In this document: positions 48,851 through 60,289 of the stretch, piece by piece
How the letters are laid out: each line of letters opens with the position of its first letter
How positions within the stretch are numbered: the stretch's first letter is position 1
Assembly: GCA_963978545.1 (NCBI GenBank)
Contig: OZ021725.1
Coordinates: 88,768,305 to 88,832,304 of the forward strand
Length of the DNA: 64,000 nt
DNA from: Linyphia triangularis
Taxonomy: Eukaryota > Arthropoda > Arachnida > Araneae > Linyphiidae
Reading direction: 5' to 3'
Made by a program: the position numbers and the translations under genes
The notes under the pieces: model-generated
Told to the model about the DNA's origin: nothing
Databases searched by the model: none
Seen by the model: only the letters and a program-made list of their open reading frames with translations

Positions 48851-49779
48851 CGCTTAACTCTTTAAATGTATTTTTGTTAAAATCTGCCTGATAAAGTAAT
48901 ATACATTATTGCATAAGTGTTTATCTCTTGAAACTGTATTTTAAACTTGTCAAGTAATCTTCATCAAGGGAATCTGACAGTAAAATTGTAAATTTAATAC
49001 TAGTCAACGACTGTATACACTAATAACTGTTTCATTTTACTTGACTGATATATAATTCAAGTAGTTATTTTATTAACATATAAAGTTATGCAAAATGTAG
49101 ATTTGTAATAAATAACATTATTTAATATTAAATACAAATTTAATAAGTGTCTTTTCCATATAAAATTTTATTTTTGCATGCATAACCGTCTTTAAGGTAC
49201 ATTACATTTTTGTAGTGACTGCAAATATAATCGCATTTCATACTAAAATTACTATAAATTTTCTTTAAATGGTTAATAATAGTGTGTTTGTAAAACTTTT
49301 TTTGTTATTATTTTATTTATATGCCACGTTAAGATGCATTTAAAAAATTTAAATGATTAGTTAATAGATTAGATAGTTTTATATTTAATTAGCTTAAATT
49401 AGCTCAACTAAATTACTATAGCCAAGAAAAATGTCTAATGATATGCGTGTAAAAATAAGAACTATTTAAGAACAATATGCTATCTTAGCTTAATGCGTAA
49501 AAATGTTCATTTAAGATATAAACTTGATACGAAAACTTACCGAGTAAGTTATCAATGTTCATGACCAAATCAATTATAAAATTAATGGTTTCATTTAATT
49601 ATACACTTCTTTTGCATGATAAATAAAAAATATTACGCTCCCTTTATAACCCTTTTTGAATCAAACACATAATAGTTGCTTAAATAAATCAAAGATAATG
49701 TGAAAACAAATTAACAGAATTGTGTAATTATTTTCTCAAAGATGTTTAGTTCTTTTTCTAGAGCTATAAATACTTTTGT
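48851..49779. other. AT-rich, no gene recognised
   Basis: Nothing of note. Confidence 0.4.
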
Positions 49780-50560
49780 ATGATAAGAACTAATAAATAC
49801 ATTCAATTACTTTTAAGAGCAATTACAAAACCAGAATTTAAAAAAGTAAACTATCTTCCCTTACTTTTTTTTTTTAATGTAACCGCAATTATAACTTCAG
49901 ATACTATCTCAAAATTTCCACCTCCCCTCCTTTTTTATTCTCTTCTTTTCCATCAAGAAGATAAGAATTCCTCTTTTATCCTTGCAATTTCTCCTTTATC
50001 CTTGATGATCTCTAGCGGGTTTCCAACGGTTTCGCAAAAGAAGACGATAACAATGTTTCGTTCCTGGAACCCAAAGAAACGCGCACAAAGTAATTGACGG
50101 CTCGCACAAAAACCATCCCCCTTTTGCAGCGGCAGCTTTGACAGATCTTTAACATCAACGCTTTTTAGGGAGAAATATTTCGAAATTAAATTAGCGGAAT
50201 TAAAAGGACTCCAAATAAAGGGATTTTCGAGAAAAAAAAGAGCAAATGAAAAATCTCGATCAATAGACAAGATTCCAAAATTAACAGAACAAGTAATCAA
50301 ATGATTTTTTCCCTTTTTTTCCCCTCTAATTAGTGTGTTTAGATCTTGTTAAGGCCTGTATGATTAGGTATTCTCTTTGGCTACTCCATGCAGTTTCTTT
50401 TTATCCCCGATAACCAGTATTAGATTTGAACTGCAGTTTTTTTCTTTGCTAAGAAATGTTTGGAACGGCAGTGTTATTCCTAACACGCAGTGGGCTTCCT
50501 ACTTAATTAATCTAGACAAATTTGACAGCATTGAGTAATTTTGAAGTTTGTGTTTTAATT
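49780..50560. other. GC-skew switch island 14 (switch near 50.15 kb)
   Basis: C-rich to about 50130 (CCACCTCCCCTCC, AAAACCATCCCCC), then G-rich (TTTTTAGGGAGAAATATTTC, GGAACGGCAGTG, CGCAGTGGGC). Frames of about 105-115 codons lie on opposite strands across the core and match nothing recognised. Confidence 0.45.
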
Positions 50561-50698
50561 GCACTTACCTGCAGTGCACAGTTATTTGATTTGCATAATG
50601 AACGTACAGATTTATTTTCAAAAGCCTTGAGATTTTTGAGATTTTAGCTTTTTTATCTTTTGATTGTAAACTTATTTACTTCACCTTTAATTATACAG

Positions 50699-50760
50699 TT
50701 TTTATTTTCTTTGCATATAATTATTTCATTTTTATTTTCTTTACATATAATTATTTCATT
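50699..50760 (+). repeat. 31-bp direct duplication
   Basis: TTTATTTTCTTTGCATATAA+TTATTTCA is followed at once by a copy differing by one base (ACATATAA). Confidence 0.8.
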
Positions 50761-50876
50761 TTAATTTCTTCAATAATTCAGAAAGATTTTTTGTTTGTTC
50801 ATAAAAGCTTTGCTTGTACTCTGCCTTATATACAGAAAAAAGTAGACTAATACACTGAACGTCCTACGCTTCGTTT

Positions 50877-51049
50877 CCCACTTGATGGCTGTGTGATAAG
50901 CGCTCTGGCCACGCATGCCAATTTTTCCGGGTTCGAATCCTGGATGGCATGGATGTTCATTGTGGTTTCAAATCCACGCAAAGCTTAATATCCTAGCCTT
51001 ATTAGTCGTCATTGGGCATAAAAATAGGTCTTTGATCAGACAAACCAAC
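50877..51049 (+). mobile_element. tRNA-derived SINE (family A), first of a tandem pair
   Basis: CCCACTTGATGGCTGTGTGA (A-box region), a near-perfect B box GGGTTCGAATCCTGG (about 50929), GGATGTTCATTGTGGTTTC, then AAAAATAGGTCTTTGATCAG and CAAACCAAC. This is the best-preserved copy of the family in the window. The promoter boxes are those of RNA polymerase III. The head is too short and irregular for a functional tRNA. Confidence 0.87.
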
Positions 51050-51080
51050 GTTTTCACCACTTCATTATCATAATAGTGTA

Positions 51081-51235
51081 CCATCCATTTGATATCTGTG
51101 GTAGCACTCTCCCCTCACGTGCCAAAGGTATCAACCTTGATTCTTGTTCGTTAAAATCATGTTAAACAATAGGTTTTAGCCGAATTAGCTATTATTGTGA
51201 CCAAAAATAGGTTTTTAAGCGTGCAACCAACCAAC
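51081..51235 (+). mobile_element. tRNA-derived SINE (family A), decayed second copy
   Basis: CCATTTGATATCTGTGGTAG, CACGTGCCAAAGGTATCAAC and a decayed B box CCTTGATTCTTG, then ...ATTAGCTATTATTGTGACC and AAAAATAGGTTTTTAAGC, GCAACCAACCAAC. Same block order as the copy at 50877 but more diverged, so probably an older insertion. Confidence 0.7.
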
Positions 51236-51479
51236 TTTGATAGCGTATCCTGAAATGAAGGTATTCTACTTTCCTGGATCTTCCATTATTTTTCAATTGA
51301 ATTGAATTAGAAGATATATAACAAATAAATTAGATTTTACATAAACAAATTTTATACCCTTTCTATTTTACACGTAAACTGTAAAATAGTTTTAAACAAT
51401 ACTAAATCTCACTAAAAGATTGGACTCAATGCATACTATTTTTATTTACCTTCATCCGAAACTAGCATGACAGTTTGTT

Positions 51480-52440
51480 TTCCTTCAAAATACTATAAAA
51501 ACAAATATCAAAAGAATTTCACATTCAAACATATTCTAAATTTATTTCGAAAGGAATATTACAGCATTTACAAACCCATGTTTACAAATCAAATTTAAGA
51601 TTAATTGCCAAAGGTCTTTTGCTAAAGGCCGATCAATAAAAAGCAATCGATAAACAGAATTCCCTCCGTTTCAACCAATCGACAAAAACTCATCCGCACA
51701 AAGATTAAAGTGAGAAAACAATGCAAAATTCCAGCAAGGCACATACCAATATGAAATATGGATCCTTCTAAAATCATACACCCTAAGAAGCAAAAGAAAC
51801 GGACGAACAATAAAAACACAAAGAAAAACTTTCTCCCTAGAACCGCAATGATGCAGCAAAACATGTCAATAACATAAAATGAAATGCCGGTAGAGGAGTA
51901 GAGAGGAACTGCTAAGTGATTGGCTGCAGCATCCACGTGGAGAAGAAGAAAAAAAAAGAAAGAAATCGTCCTGGAATACTTCATAAATAATGAAAAAGCT
52001 TCTACGTGCACACTGCGACCGGGGTCGTCTTTTTGAAGGAGGGTCACCTAGTTTTCTCCTCCCATCCATTAAGAAATGGGGAGAAGCGTCCTTGTTGTCA
52101 TAGCAACAGGTTCTCTCTGTCTCTTGCTCTCCATCCTCCTTTTTCTTACATTCCGAGAGTGTTCCTCGTTATGCTTTGTTATGCGAATAGATTCATTCCT
52201 AGAGATAGAGATATAATGTCAGGAAAACGGAAAGGTTTTTCCGCTGTTTTGGAAAATTCCTGGAAATAACGTTATTTTTTTTTTTTTGTGTGTATCATCT
52301 GAAAGTGCTGGATTCTGTAGCTTTTTGTACGTGTATTTATATTTAAAATTAACGTTCGTTTAGGAAGTTCTTGGGACTTGGTGAGTTGATGTTACTGTTA
52401 TTTTTCTTGTTAAACATATGACCTAAGAGCATTTATTTAG
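51480..52440. other. GC-skew switch island 15 (switch near 52.0 kb)
   Basis: C/A-rich from 51480 to about 51990, then G/T-rich from 52018 (GACCGGGGTCGTC, GGAGGGTCACC, AGGAAAACGGAAAGG). The core holds an RFX X-box and a segment similar to 53887-53935. Minus-strand frames of 62-141 codons at 51622-52069 are hydrophobic because they read G/T-rich complement. I see no family signature in them. Confidence 0.5.
52094..52107. promoter_or_regulatory. RFX X-box-like site GTTGTCATAGCAAC
   Basis: Matches the X-box pattern GTNRYC-AT-RGYAAC: two 6-bp half sites around a central AT. RFX factors use such sites for ciliary genes in animals. It lies at a skew switch, but no start site or exon is visible, so this may be an enhancer-type or chance occurrence. 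Confidence 0.45.
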
Positions 52441-53079
52441 AGATATTTTTCCAAAAAAAGACAAGTTATATCCCCTTTAAAGTCAAACTAGTCTGACGTT
52501 AAAAGGTCAACAAGCAAAGCGAAAAACACTATCTTAAGCATTTTTATTCCTGGTTTTCATTAAAAGATGTTTTCTGTACAATACGATAGTTGTAACTTAA
52601 TATTATTTTTGTAAATAAGCTTACTTTTTAAATTGATATTTTATAAATAAAAATATGATTTAAATTTAGGCAAATGTAACTGCTAAATAAATTTCTGTTG
52701 TTTGAGTATGGTATTCAATCTAGTGGAGATTAGACCAATGAATCCTTTTAAATTAACTTTACAATTTTGAAATTGCAGACAATTATTCATTTTTTAATCT
52801 TTCGTCTTTGAAACAATTTAAATTCATAGTTTCTCTCGATTTATTTAGTATGAGTGAGTGATGTCATTTGGAAAATAAATCTATTTTTCCCCTTTGCTTT
52901 CGAATGACTTTAGTGTGACTTTTATCTTGCAAATTATACGATTTGAGTTAATGTATTGAACATGTTAAAGGTTTTTCTACTGGTATAAAAAGAAATAAGT
53001 AAAGAATATTAGTTTTTAATAAATACTTTTTTTTTTTTTTTTTTTTTTTTTATTGTCTTAATAAAGTAATTTTATTCAT

Positions 53080-54260
53080 CTACAACCTAAAATTCTCAGC
53101 TCTACCCGGACAAAATATCATTGCCCCGCGCTTCTGGTTACAACCCGGTTAAAATTTTAAACTGTGTAAGTTTTCCTCCATTTACCCGCACTCCTCAAAA
53201 TTTCATCTTCTTAACCATAAAATATCCTAACCATAAAACAACATGAAATTGTGTTCCCGATACTCTGCATTAAGAAATTAATGAAAAAACAATTCAAATT
53301 ATTTATGTAGATCTCTAGTCATTATCATACCCCTGTAGGGATTAGTAAACGGGAAAGGGTGGTTTTTCTGAATCTCACCTTCTACTTGTTTTGAAGAACA
53401 AGTGCGCAAAATTTCTTCAAGTTCGGAATAAGTCTAAAGATTATAAATAAACAAACACACATGAATAAACAAAAGTCCTATGAATAAACAAACACACATA
53501 AAGATAGCCTTTATTTTGATAGATATTGCAGCTAGCCAAATCATGCCCGTTTTAGCACCAAAAAAAAAACTTCAAATATCTTTTAATGTAATTGCATCAA
53601 ATTAAAGTTATTTAAGGAAAAAAGACAAATACCGGTAGTGGAGAAACTTTTTAAACAATTAATTTTTTCTGTAAATCAACGAATAAATCACAATATCCAG
53701 TAAAGTACCTGAAAATCCCCCAATTCCCTAATCCACATTGCGATACTCTAAAATCGAGACCAAAAAAAAAGCAATTCCTTGAGAAGCGAGGAGAATTACA
53801 CAACTCAAAACTTCAAACGCAGTCAACTTCCGGAACGATACCAAAATAAATAACAAAAAAAAAAATAACTAAATAAAGTTCCAATCCCATTAAGAAATGA
53901 GGTAGCGTCAACTATCCAATCGCAACAGGTCTTCTACTACGTCATTGCTGGCACGTGATCAGACTTGATACTCCCAGGATGGATATGGTACGGCTATCAC
54001 TTGACTCCCTTTTTTTCCTCTTTTGACTCTCAGAGAAAGAAGTTTAAAAAAAAAAAAAAAACTCGGGGGTGTCGTTGTTGATTTTTCATCCGAGGAGGAT
54101 TTCTGTTTATTTCTCTTTTTCGATAAAGAAGCAATTCAATTAATTTCTCTTGATAAATGTCGTCATTTGTAGTTGCAGGATGTGCTTTTAAAATAGGGTT
54201 TTGTTTCGAATCGATTGGATTTTAGGTTGTTTTTAATACTGTTATAGAGTTGTTTTGACG
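53080..54260. other. GC-skew switch island 16 (switch near 53.95 kb)
   Basis: C-rich from 53080 to about 53880 (AAATCCCCCAATTCCCTAAT), then G/T-rich from about 53960 (CTCGGGGGTGTCGTTGTTG, CGAGGAGGATTTC). The core has CTACGTCATTGCTGGCACGTG (about 53936) with a half CRE and an E-box. A T tract at 53027-53051 precedes it. Confidence 0.55.
53887..53935. repeat. Segment similar to 52066-52115
   Basis: CATTAAGAAATGAGG, AGCGTC and GCAACAGGTCTTCT here match CATTAAGAAATGGGG, AGCGTC and GCAACAGGTTCTCT at 52066-52115 in the same order, with small gaps. Both lie at skew switches about 1.8 kb apart. This suggests that at least two islands share ancestry or a common factor-binding layout. Confidence 0.55.
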
Positions 54261-54501
54261 TAAGAGTATGATGCAAATATATTTTCAAGTAAAAGTTACA
54301 GCACTTTCTGTTGACAAAGATTCCTTTAAATAGGATTTATAAGACTCAAAAGTTTAGGGTTTTTTTAATGACTTAAAGTGTAATGTTATCGACAGTGGTG
54401 GTTTAAAATCGTATCGTTATTGATTGTTAAACCATCTGTGTTTGTTGTTTATCCAGGTACCTGATGGTTTCTCTTAAAGATTTTCTGCAAGATTTAACAA
54501 G

Positions 54502-54669
54502 CCGACCAAACGGTATAGTGGTTAGCGTGCTAGCTTCTAGCGGGTTCGAGTCCCGTGTTAGGCATGGGTGTTTGTAAATGTATGTTGGCTTGTCTAATGA
54601 CGAATGTTCGGCGCATTATAGCCCTCGTGTTGCTGACGGCGCCAGATAATCTGAAACCAACCTACCAAA
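54502..54669 (+). mobile_element. tRNA-derived SINE (family B)
   Basis: CGACCAAACGGTATAGTGGT+TAGCGTGCTAG (A box) and GCGGGTTCGAGTCCCGTG (B box), then a non-tRNA body ...GACGGCGCCAGATAATCTG, ending CAACCTACCAAA. The direct repeat ATTTAACAAGC flanks it (54492-54502 and 54670-54680). The head resembles an Asp/Glu/Gly-type tRNA but is shortened around the anticodon arm and lacks the acceptor 3' side, so it is not a tRNA gene. Confidence 0.9.
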
Positions 54670-54680
54670 ATTTAACAAGC

Positions 54681-55139
54681 TATAGGATTTCAATGAAAAA
54701 TCTCTACATAAACTCATAGCCCTTAGGTTATGACAAAATTATTATCCTAGGAGGTGTTGAATTTATATGAATAAAATAATTGATCCTAAAATGAAGTTAT
54801 ATTAAACCTTGAAGTAATTTGTACCTTTGAAACAATAAACCACGTACAAAAAAATTGAAATAAGTTACGTATCTATGTGATTGAAAAGCTCTTTTTAAGA
54901 TCTTAATGCCGCAAATATTAATATTATAGGTGTATTACTCTTCGAGCGCCGTATATTCTTATAAGCACTATAGCAAAAACATGACTGAGAATTTTAATAT
55001 ATATATAAAAAGGTTTTAAAAATATCATCTATCTTAACCTTTACATATTCATAAAATATACCTTACGTAAGTGCTATATGAAAATTGCTTTAAAATCCAT
55101 TAGGAATCATTCCACTTAAATTCTTTACTTATTTTAAAC
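54681..55139. other. AT-rich, no gene recognised
   Basis: Nothing of note. Confidence 0.4.
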
Positions 55140-55860
55140 ATAACAAATATTATTTAGTTAATAATAAAACATTTTCAGCGTTCTTTCTAAGCTAACCAAT
55201 CCTACCCTTCCCTTTCCATTTTCACGCATCATGTTATTAATAAACCCACCAACAAAAGACGGTCATAAGATCTCGAAATTGACGCAGCCTTCTTACCCAA
55301 GTACATGAAGTAATCCTAACCCTTCTAATTCAACGCCCCAGCAAGAAGACAGCATAAAAATGAAATTCCTACCAGAAAAAGTGTCATAAAAGTCGGTGTC
55401 AACGGCCTAATAAATGCTATCCCCAACGCACTATACAAGATTGAGAAATCTCTCCCTATATATAGGATCCAGCTTTCGCAAAACCCAACACACGCGAGAT
55501 GATTGGTAGCGAATAACAATGATAAAAACACAGTAAATGTCTTCTATTTATTATATTCGCAGCAAGTTATGGACAAAAGAAATTAACGGTGTGAAATATG
55601 ACGGTGGATGACAATTGCTTTTGGGCTTTAGGGCAGGGAATGGGTACTACTTCGATATCAAAATAAATTTTATTCCCGTAAAAGTGCAGACAGGAGGGGC
55701 TAAGCGGGAGTCTCCAGACTACGTTTTTATGTGCGTTTAGAATCGGTAGGGAGTGTAAAAATTACGCTGCGTCGATGAGTTTTGGCATTTTATAAGATGT
55801 CGCTGAATTTTCGACGAAGATGAGCGCTAATGCGATTGGAAGAAGTGTCGGAGACGCGAC
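55140..55860. other. GC-skew switch island 17 (switch near 55.56 kb)
   Basis: Hand counts: 55201-55260 has 21 C and 3 G, and 55561-55620 has 6 C and 16 G. The right half continues G-rich (GGGCTTTAGGGCAGGGAATG, CAGGAGGGGCTAAGCGGGAG). The palindrome CCTATATATAGG (about 55458) lies on the left. No gene recognised. Confidence 0.6.
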
Positions 55861-57959
55861 CTAGGATAAAGTTCTTGAAGTAAAGTTGATTAAACAATAT
55901 ATGTCTTTTAAGTCAACAAGAAATAAAAACGCTGGAGTGGTACAGACGAGCATATTTGCGTTTATAATTTTGAAACTTAATTCTTTTGTTACACGTACCG
56001 TATATAGACAAGCCATAAGAAATATAAGCTGCCAGACAAACACTGGGTTATGACCGTGAAACACTTGATTTCTATTTGCGATTATCATTATATATATATA
56101 TATATTAAAACTCTTTCTAATTACTTCTATTTGTGCTGAAGAACCCTTTTTCAAAGGCTTTTCAAGTTAAAGCAGCGAAAGAATTGACTATTAGAAAGTG
56201 AGCGAACACACAGCTAATTGCTCAAGCTTAATTATGAGCATTTCATTAAATTTAAGTATGAAGACAGAATAAAAATTAAACTTTTTCAATGATTTGAAAA
56301 CACAGGTTTTCATAATTAAATTGCTAATATTTTGAATACATGGGAAAACTGTAAAAATCAACAGATATTCCTAAAACTCGAATAAACGATCATGGGAAAA
56401 TGAGTCCTTAAAAATTTCATTGTTTTTTTCCTCAACAATTTTATTGTATGAAAGGTATTAAAAGCTTTGTTATATTGTTTTCTTTTAGTGTAACAGTTTA
56501 TTTACAAATTCATGGATGAAGTTAAGTCTGTAAAATTGAGTTTCATAGCTCTTAATGATCTCTTATCACGCGTGTTGACAGACTTGTTTAGTACTTTAGT
56601 AGTACTTGAGACAATACATTATAATTCCCCTTTCACTTTCTATGCAAAAAATCTCTTTAATATGGTGCTAACTTAGGCTGCAAGAGTAATATTAATGTTT
56701 GAATCTGTTTTTCATTCATATGCCATCAACTCAGAAATTTTAATATTCCATAAACGTGTAAGTGAGGTAAATAAAAATTTAATAAATAGAATCATTTTAA
56801 ATGCACGAAGCCGATAGTAGAATAGCTATAAATTGGTTTAATAGTTTCAAATAAAAAATTTATGTAATAAAAAGTATTATTTAAATGCACGTAAAGGTAT
56901 ACGATAACGTGCAGTTAACACATTAGTGAAGGGTGGATTGTACACTTCACTTCTCCTGCCGACCACATAATAATTCTTGGACACAAATTTCCTGGGAAAC
57001 GTCGGCTATGTTGTTCCTTTATTTTCTAAAAAGACATTTTGTAGGCTTATGCTGTTTTCCAAGTACCTGTATTGTACAATATAGGAAAATATAATTCATC
57101 TAAACTAGTGGAGCTATGCACAAGTGTTGCATTTAAGATTGCTTATAAGAATTAGTTTTTTGGAGTTAGATATGGTATTTCTATTGCTCAGAGATATAAA
57201 ACTCCTTAAATTTCCTCAACAATTTAAATTACAAATTTCTCTTTTCAGTAATGCTGTCATCTTCTATACACTATCACAATTTTAAATCGTTTTTGGAAAT
57301 TGTATTTAAGAAATTGTATATTAAGATATTTGAATTTAAACAGTTTTTAGGGTGTCACCACTTAACTGACGCCAACCAGCAAAAAATTAGAAGGTGTTTT
57401 TTGACTTTCCAAAAGAGAATTCACAAATCAAATACTTAATCTTGACAAGGGTATTAGCCAGATGTATTCTTATTTTGCCAGTGTTATTTGCAATTAATTT
57501 TAATAGTGAAATGTATTATAAGTGATTAGATTAGTTTCAAAACAGACTCAAATCTATATTTTTTGTAAACTATTATTTTATATTTTTTGTAAATTATTAT
57601 TTTATATTTTTTCACGAACGTTCTCAACACACTACTTTTCTTAAAAAGTGGTATTGATCAGAAGATGCCATCCTATAGAAGTCAATCTATAGATATCTAA
57701 TCTATCTAATCTATAGGCAAATGTATTTCTATCCAAAAATAGATTTACAGGATTTATGTTGAATCCTGAAAAAATCACTAAAATGGTCGAGTCAGTTTTA
57801 AAACTAATTGCCTCAGTTACTCTTTAGCAAACTACTTCCAGCAGATTCTAAAAAAAAAATATTAGAAAAAAAATAGAAAATATTAAAAATTCATAACTCG
57901 ATTTATTTAAAAATGATATTTCGCTACCTAGACAGAGTTTTTCATAATGTGTTCTAAGA
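55861..57959. other. AT-rich, no gene recognised
   Basis: (TA) run near 56091-56104. Triple ATTATTTTATATTTTTTGTAA-type repeat at about 57560-57612. Palindrome-like CTATAGATATCTAATC...TAATCTATAG near 57690. Confidence 0.4.
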
Positions 57960-58560
57960 AATTCTTTTTTTCGTCTGCCTGTATTGCTAACAATTATAAC
58001 TTATACTAACAATTCAACTTATTAACAAAGCATCCTTTCAATACTTCATTCAAGGGAATATTTGAAAAAGAAAAAAAAAACATCAAGATTTGTTTCAAGA
58101 TTCTTGTGAGAAAAAAAAATATTTTTTAAAGAACACTCTTTCACACTTAACTTTCCAGACAAATTTTCTGTCGGTCTGTGTGACAAGCACAGTTTAAAGA
58201 ATTGCTTGTCATAACTGCTTCGGAACTACTTTTACGTGTAGGGAGCGAAATTCCTGACATTGAGGCATGAGAGAAGTGAGGATATTAGCTTCCAGCGCAA
58301 TCGGCGGTTTTGGAAAATATAAAACTTATATTGCTCTTTCGGGATTTATGTGAAAAATTCGTGAGAAAGCATAAATTAGAAGTTATTACCCGGGAAGGAA
58401 GAGAATTAATAACCCAATCAATAACATGGCTAGTCATCTATTAAGTTGCAGGTGTTGTTTGATTTTTAAAAATTTACTTCTTCCAGTGGGTGAGTTACAC
58501 GAAAACTTTTGAGTTCTTAACTTGGGGAGGAAATATTATTTTTCTGGATATATTTATCAC
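57960..58560. other. GC-skew switch island 18 (switch near 58.2 kb)
   Basis: Left half C over G (CAATACTTCATTCAAGG, CACACTTAACTTTCCAGAC). From about 58240 G over C (GGGAGCGAAATTCC, TGAGGCATGAGAGAAGTGAG). Weaker than its neighbours. Confidence 0.35.
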
Positions 58561-58672
58561 GGGATACAGATAAATAACAAAAATTTATCTAATGGATAGT
58601 TAACTAAGCAACCTTGAGATTATAAAAATTGGCGCAACTAATTGGCAATTTTATTCATATGTTAGGAAATGT

Positions 58673-58727
58673 AATTTAATAGGATTGAGTTTTATATAGA
58701 AATATAATTTAATAGGATTGAGTTTTA
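58673..58727 (+). repeat. Short direct duplication
   Basis: TAATTTAATAGGATTGAGTT+TTA occurs twice about 32 bp apart. Confidence 0.75.
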
Positions 58728-58849
58728 CACATAAGTAATTCAAAAGACACACAATTTATTGCAGAGATCGGGATTACACTAGTTTAAATCCTTTGATTTT
58801 TGTTACTTTCGTTTTATTATATGGTAATCAAAAACAAGCTACTACTACT

Positions 58850-59830
58850 CAAAACTACTTAAAATGTTCTCCTCAAGTTAAGAACTCAAAAATTGTCATG
58901 TAACTCACCTGCTGGAAGAAGAAAATTCTTAAAAATCAAAATTTTACTAAGTCATGTTTTTAAATATCACCCATCCCTTAAGTCTGATGAAAGTTCATTA
59001 TATCTATAAATATACAGTTCTTCGGAACCACAAATTAAAGATAATTCAATAACTGTATTTAATAAATGTTAAACTATATTACTGTTGAAACCCCATTGTG
59101 AAGAGAAATAGAATTTTCCATTACTTCTAAAAATATTCTTTGAATTATTTTTTCAATACAGGCCATGATAATATCAACATGATTAGTGTAAAAATCTATT
59201 CAGAAACATCAATGAAAGCAAATTTTTAAGTCTTTCAAATATCCATATCCAAATTCCCCTCAAAAATTATATTAAAATGCGGTAAATAGATTTCATTCTC
59301 AAGGTATTTCTTCCTGGTTTCAAAATCCAATCCACATATCTAGATATAAGACCCAAACCATGCATTGAGCTGAAGAATAAGTCCTTAGGGATGTCTCCGA
59401 ACAAGGAATAACCTATATAAAAGAAGGCATGTGACGTCATAACTTTGATGACGTCACAGTGCATCCAATTCTTCTACTTTGCATATTATTCGGCTTCCCG
59501 TGTTACGCATTCCCTTGACACCCTTAGATATCGGCTGGCATTTGCGTAAAATAATTAAATATTCATGGATTTCATCCAATGCTTACGAGAGAAATTGAAT
59601 GTTCTTCCTTTCGTAGCTTCCTGTAGAAAAGTAGATTTGCACTTGCCTCTTCTTTTTTTCTTTTTTATCTTTTCTGGCTGTTCTTTGAAGGAATAGGGTT
59701 CTTTTTCTAATCGAAAACGCGAGAGTCAGTAAAAAAAAAATCTTATTTTCTTGTGGACTGTGTGGAGGTGAGTACATGACGAGATGGCGTAGGTCGTGCG
59801 TTTATTTCAATACATAGTTACGGTTAGAGT
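58850..59830. other. GC-skew switch island 19 (switch near 59.7 kb)
   Basis: C-rich to about 59530 (CAAATATCCATATCCAAATT, CCCGTGTTACGCATTCCCTTG), then G-rich from about 59755 (ACTGTGTGGAGGTGAGTAC, GAGATGGCGTAGGTCGTGCG). It contains the double-CRE palindrome. Confidence 0.5.
59414..59457 (-). promoter_or_regulatory. Palindromic double CRE next to a TATA-like box
   Basis: GTGACGTCAT (59431-59440) and its exact reverse complement ATGACGTCAC (59448-59457) flank a 7-bp spacer, giving two full TGACGTCA sites. TATATAAAAG lies at 59414-59423. On the minus strand the order is CRE, CRE, then CTTTTATATAGG, which is promoter-like. No exon was identified on either side. Confidence 0.4.
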
Positions 59831-60289
59831 GAACATACTACAGAAATTTTTATGTGAGTGGGTTATACGTTTTATATATGGGTGTGTTGTGGAAGTTTCA
59901 AATTAAAACTGTATATGAAAATAAAATTAAACGATGTAAAGTCGGTTGGTGTATCTGTTTTACAACGAGGTTAAGCATTTATGACCTTAATGTTTATTTG
60001 ATAATAAAAAATAACTTTTTATTAAAATGTAAGACTTGCTTACATAAACTTAAATTTCTGGTATTTAAATATATGAAACTTTATTTTTATGTTGTCATTA
60101 TTAATAGTAATAAAGTAAACTAATAAATTTTATGTCGAGATTTGCGAGTTACCCCTTAAAACTGGAGTAACTGGACCACTTGGCACTAAATGTCATATAA
60201 GCTTGAATAGTTAGATGTGGTTTATCAGTGCATTATAATTAGTTTATTTATTGCATTTTTTAAATCGTGTGCCAACTTAACACTATTTC

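Noticed and set aside
50900..50945. tRNA gene with B box GGGTTCGAATCC
   Set aside because: No closing acceptor stem. It is the head of a SINE whose body and tail are shared with other copies.
51622..52047. 141-codon hydrophobic minus-strand frame, possibly a membrane protein
   Set aside because: Phe/Leu/Cys richness follows from the strand skew of this block (G/T-rich complement). No Kozak context, splice signals or family motif, and other frames in skewed blocks look alike.
54502..54575. tRNA gene
   Set aside because: A and B boxes are present, but the anticodon arm is shortened, the acceptor stem does not close, and a SINE body with an 11-bp target duplication follows.
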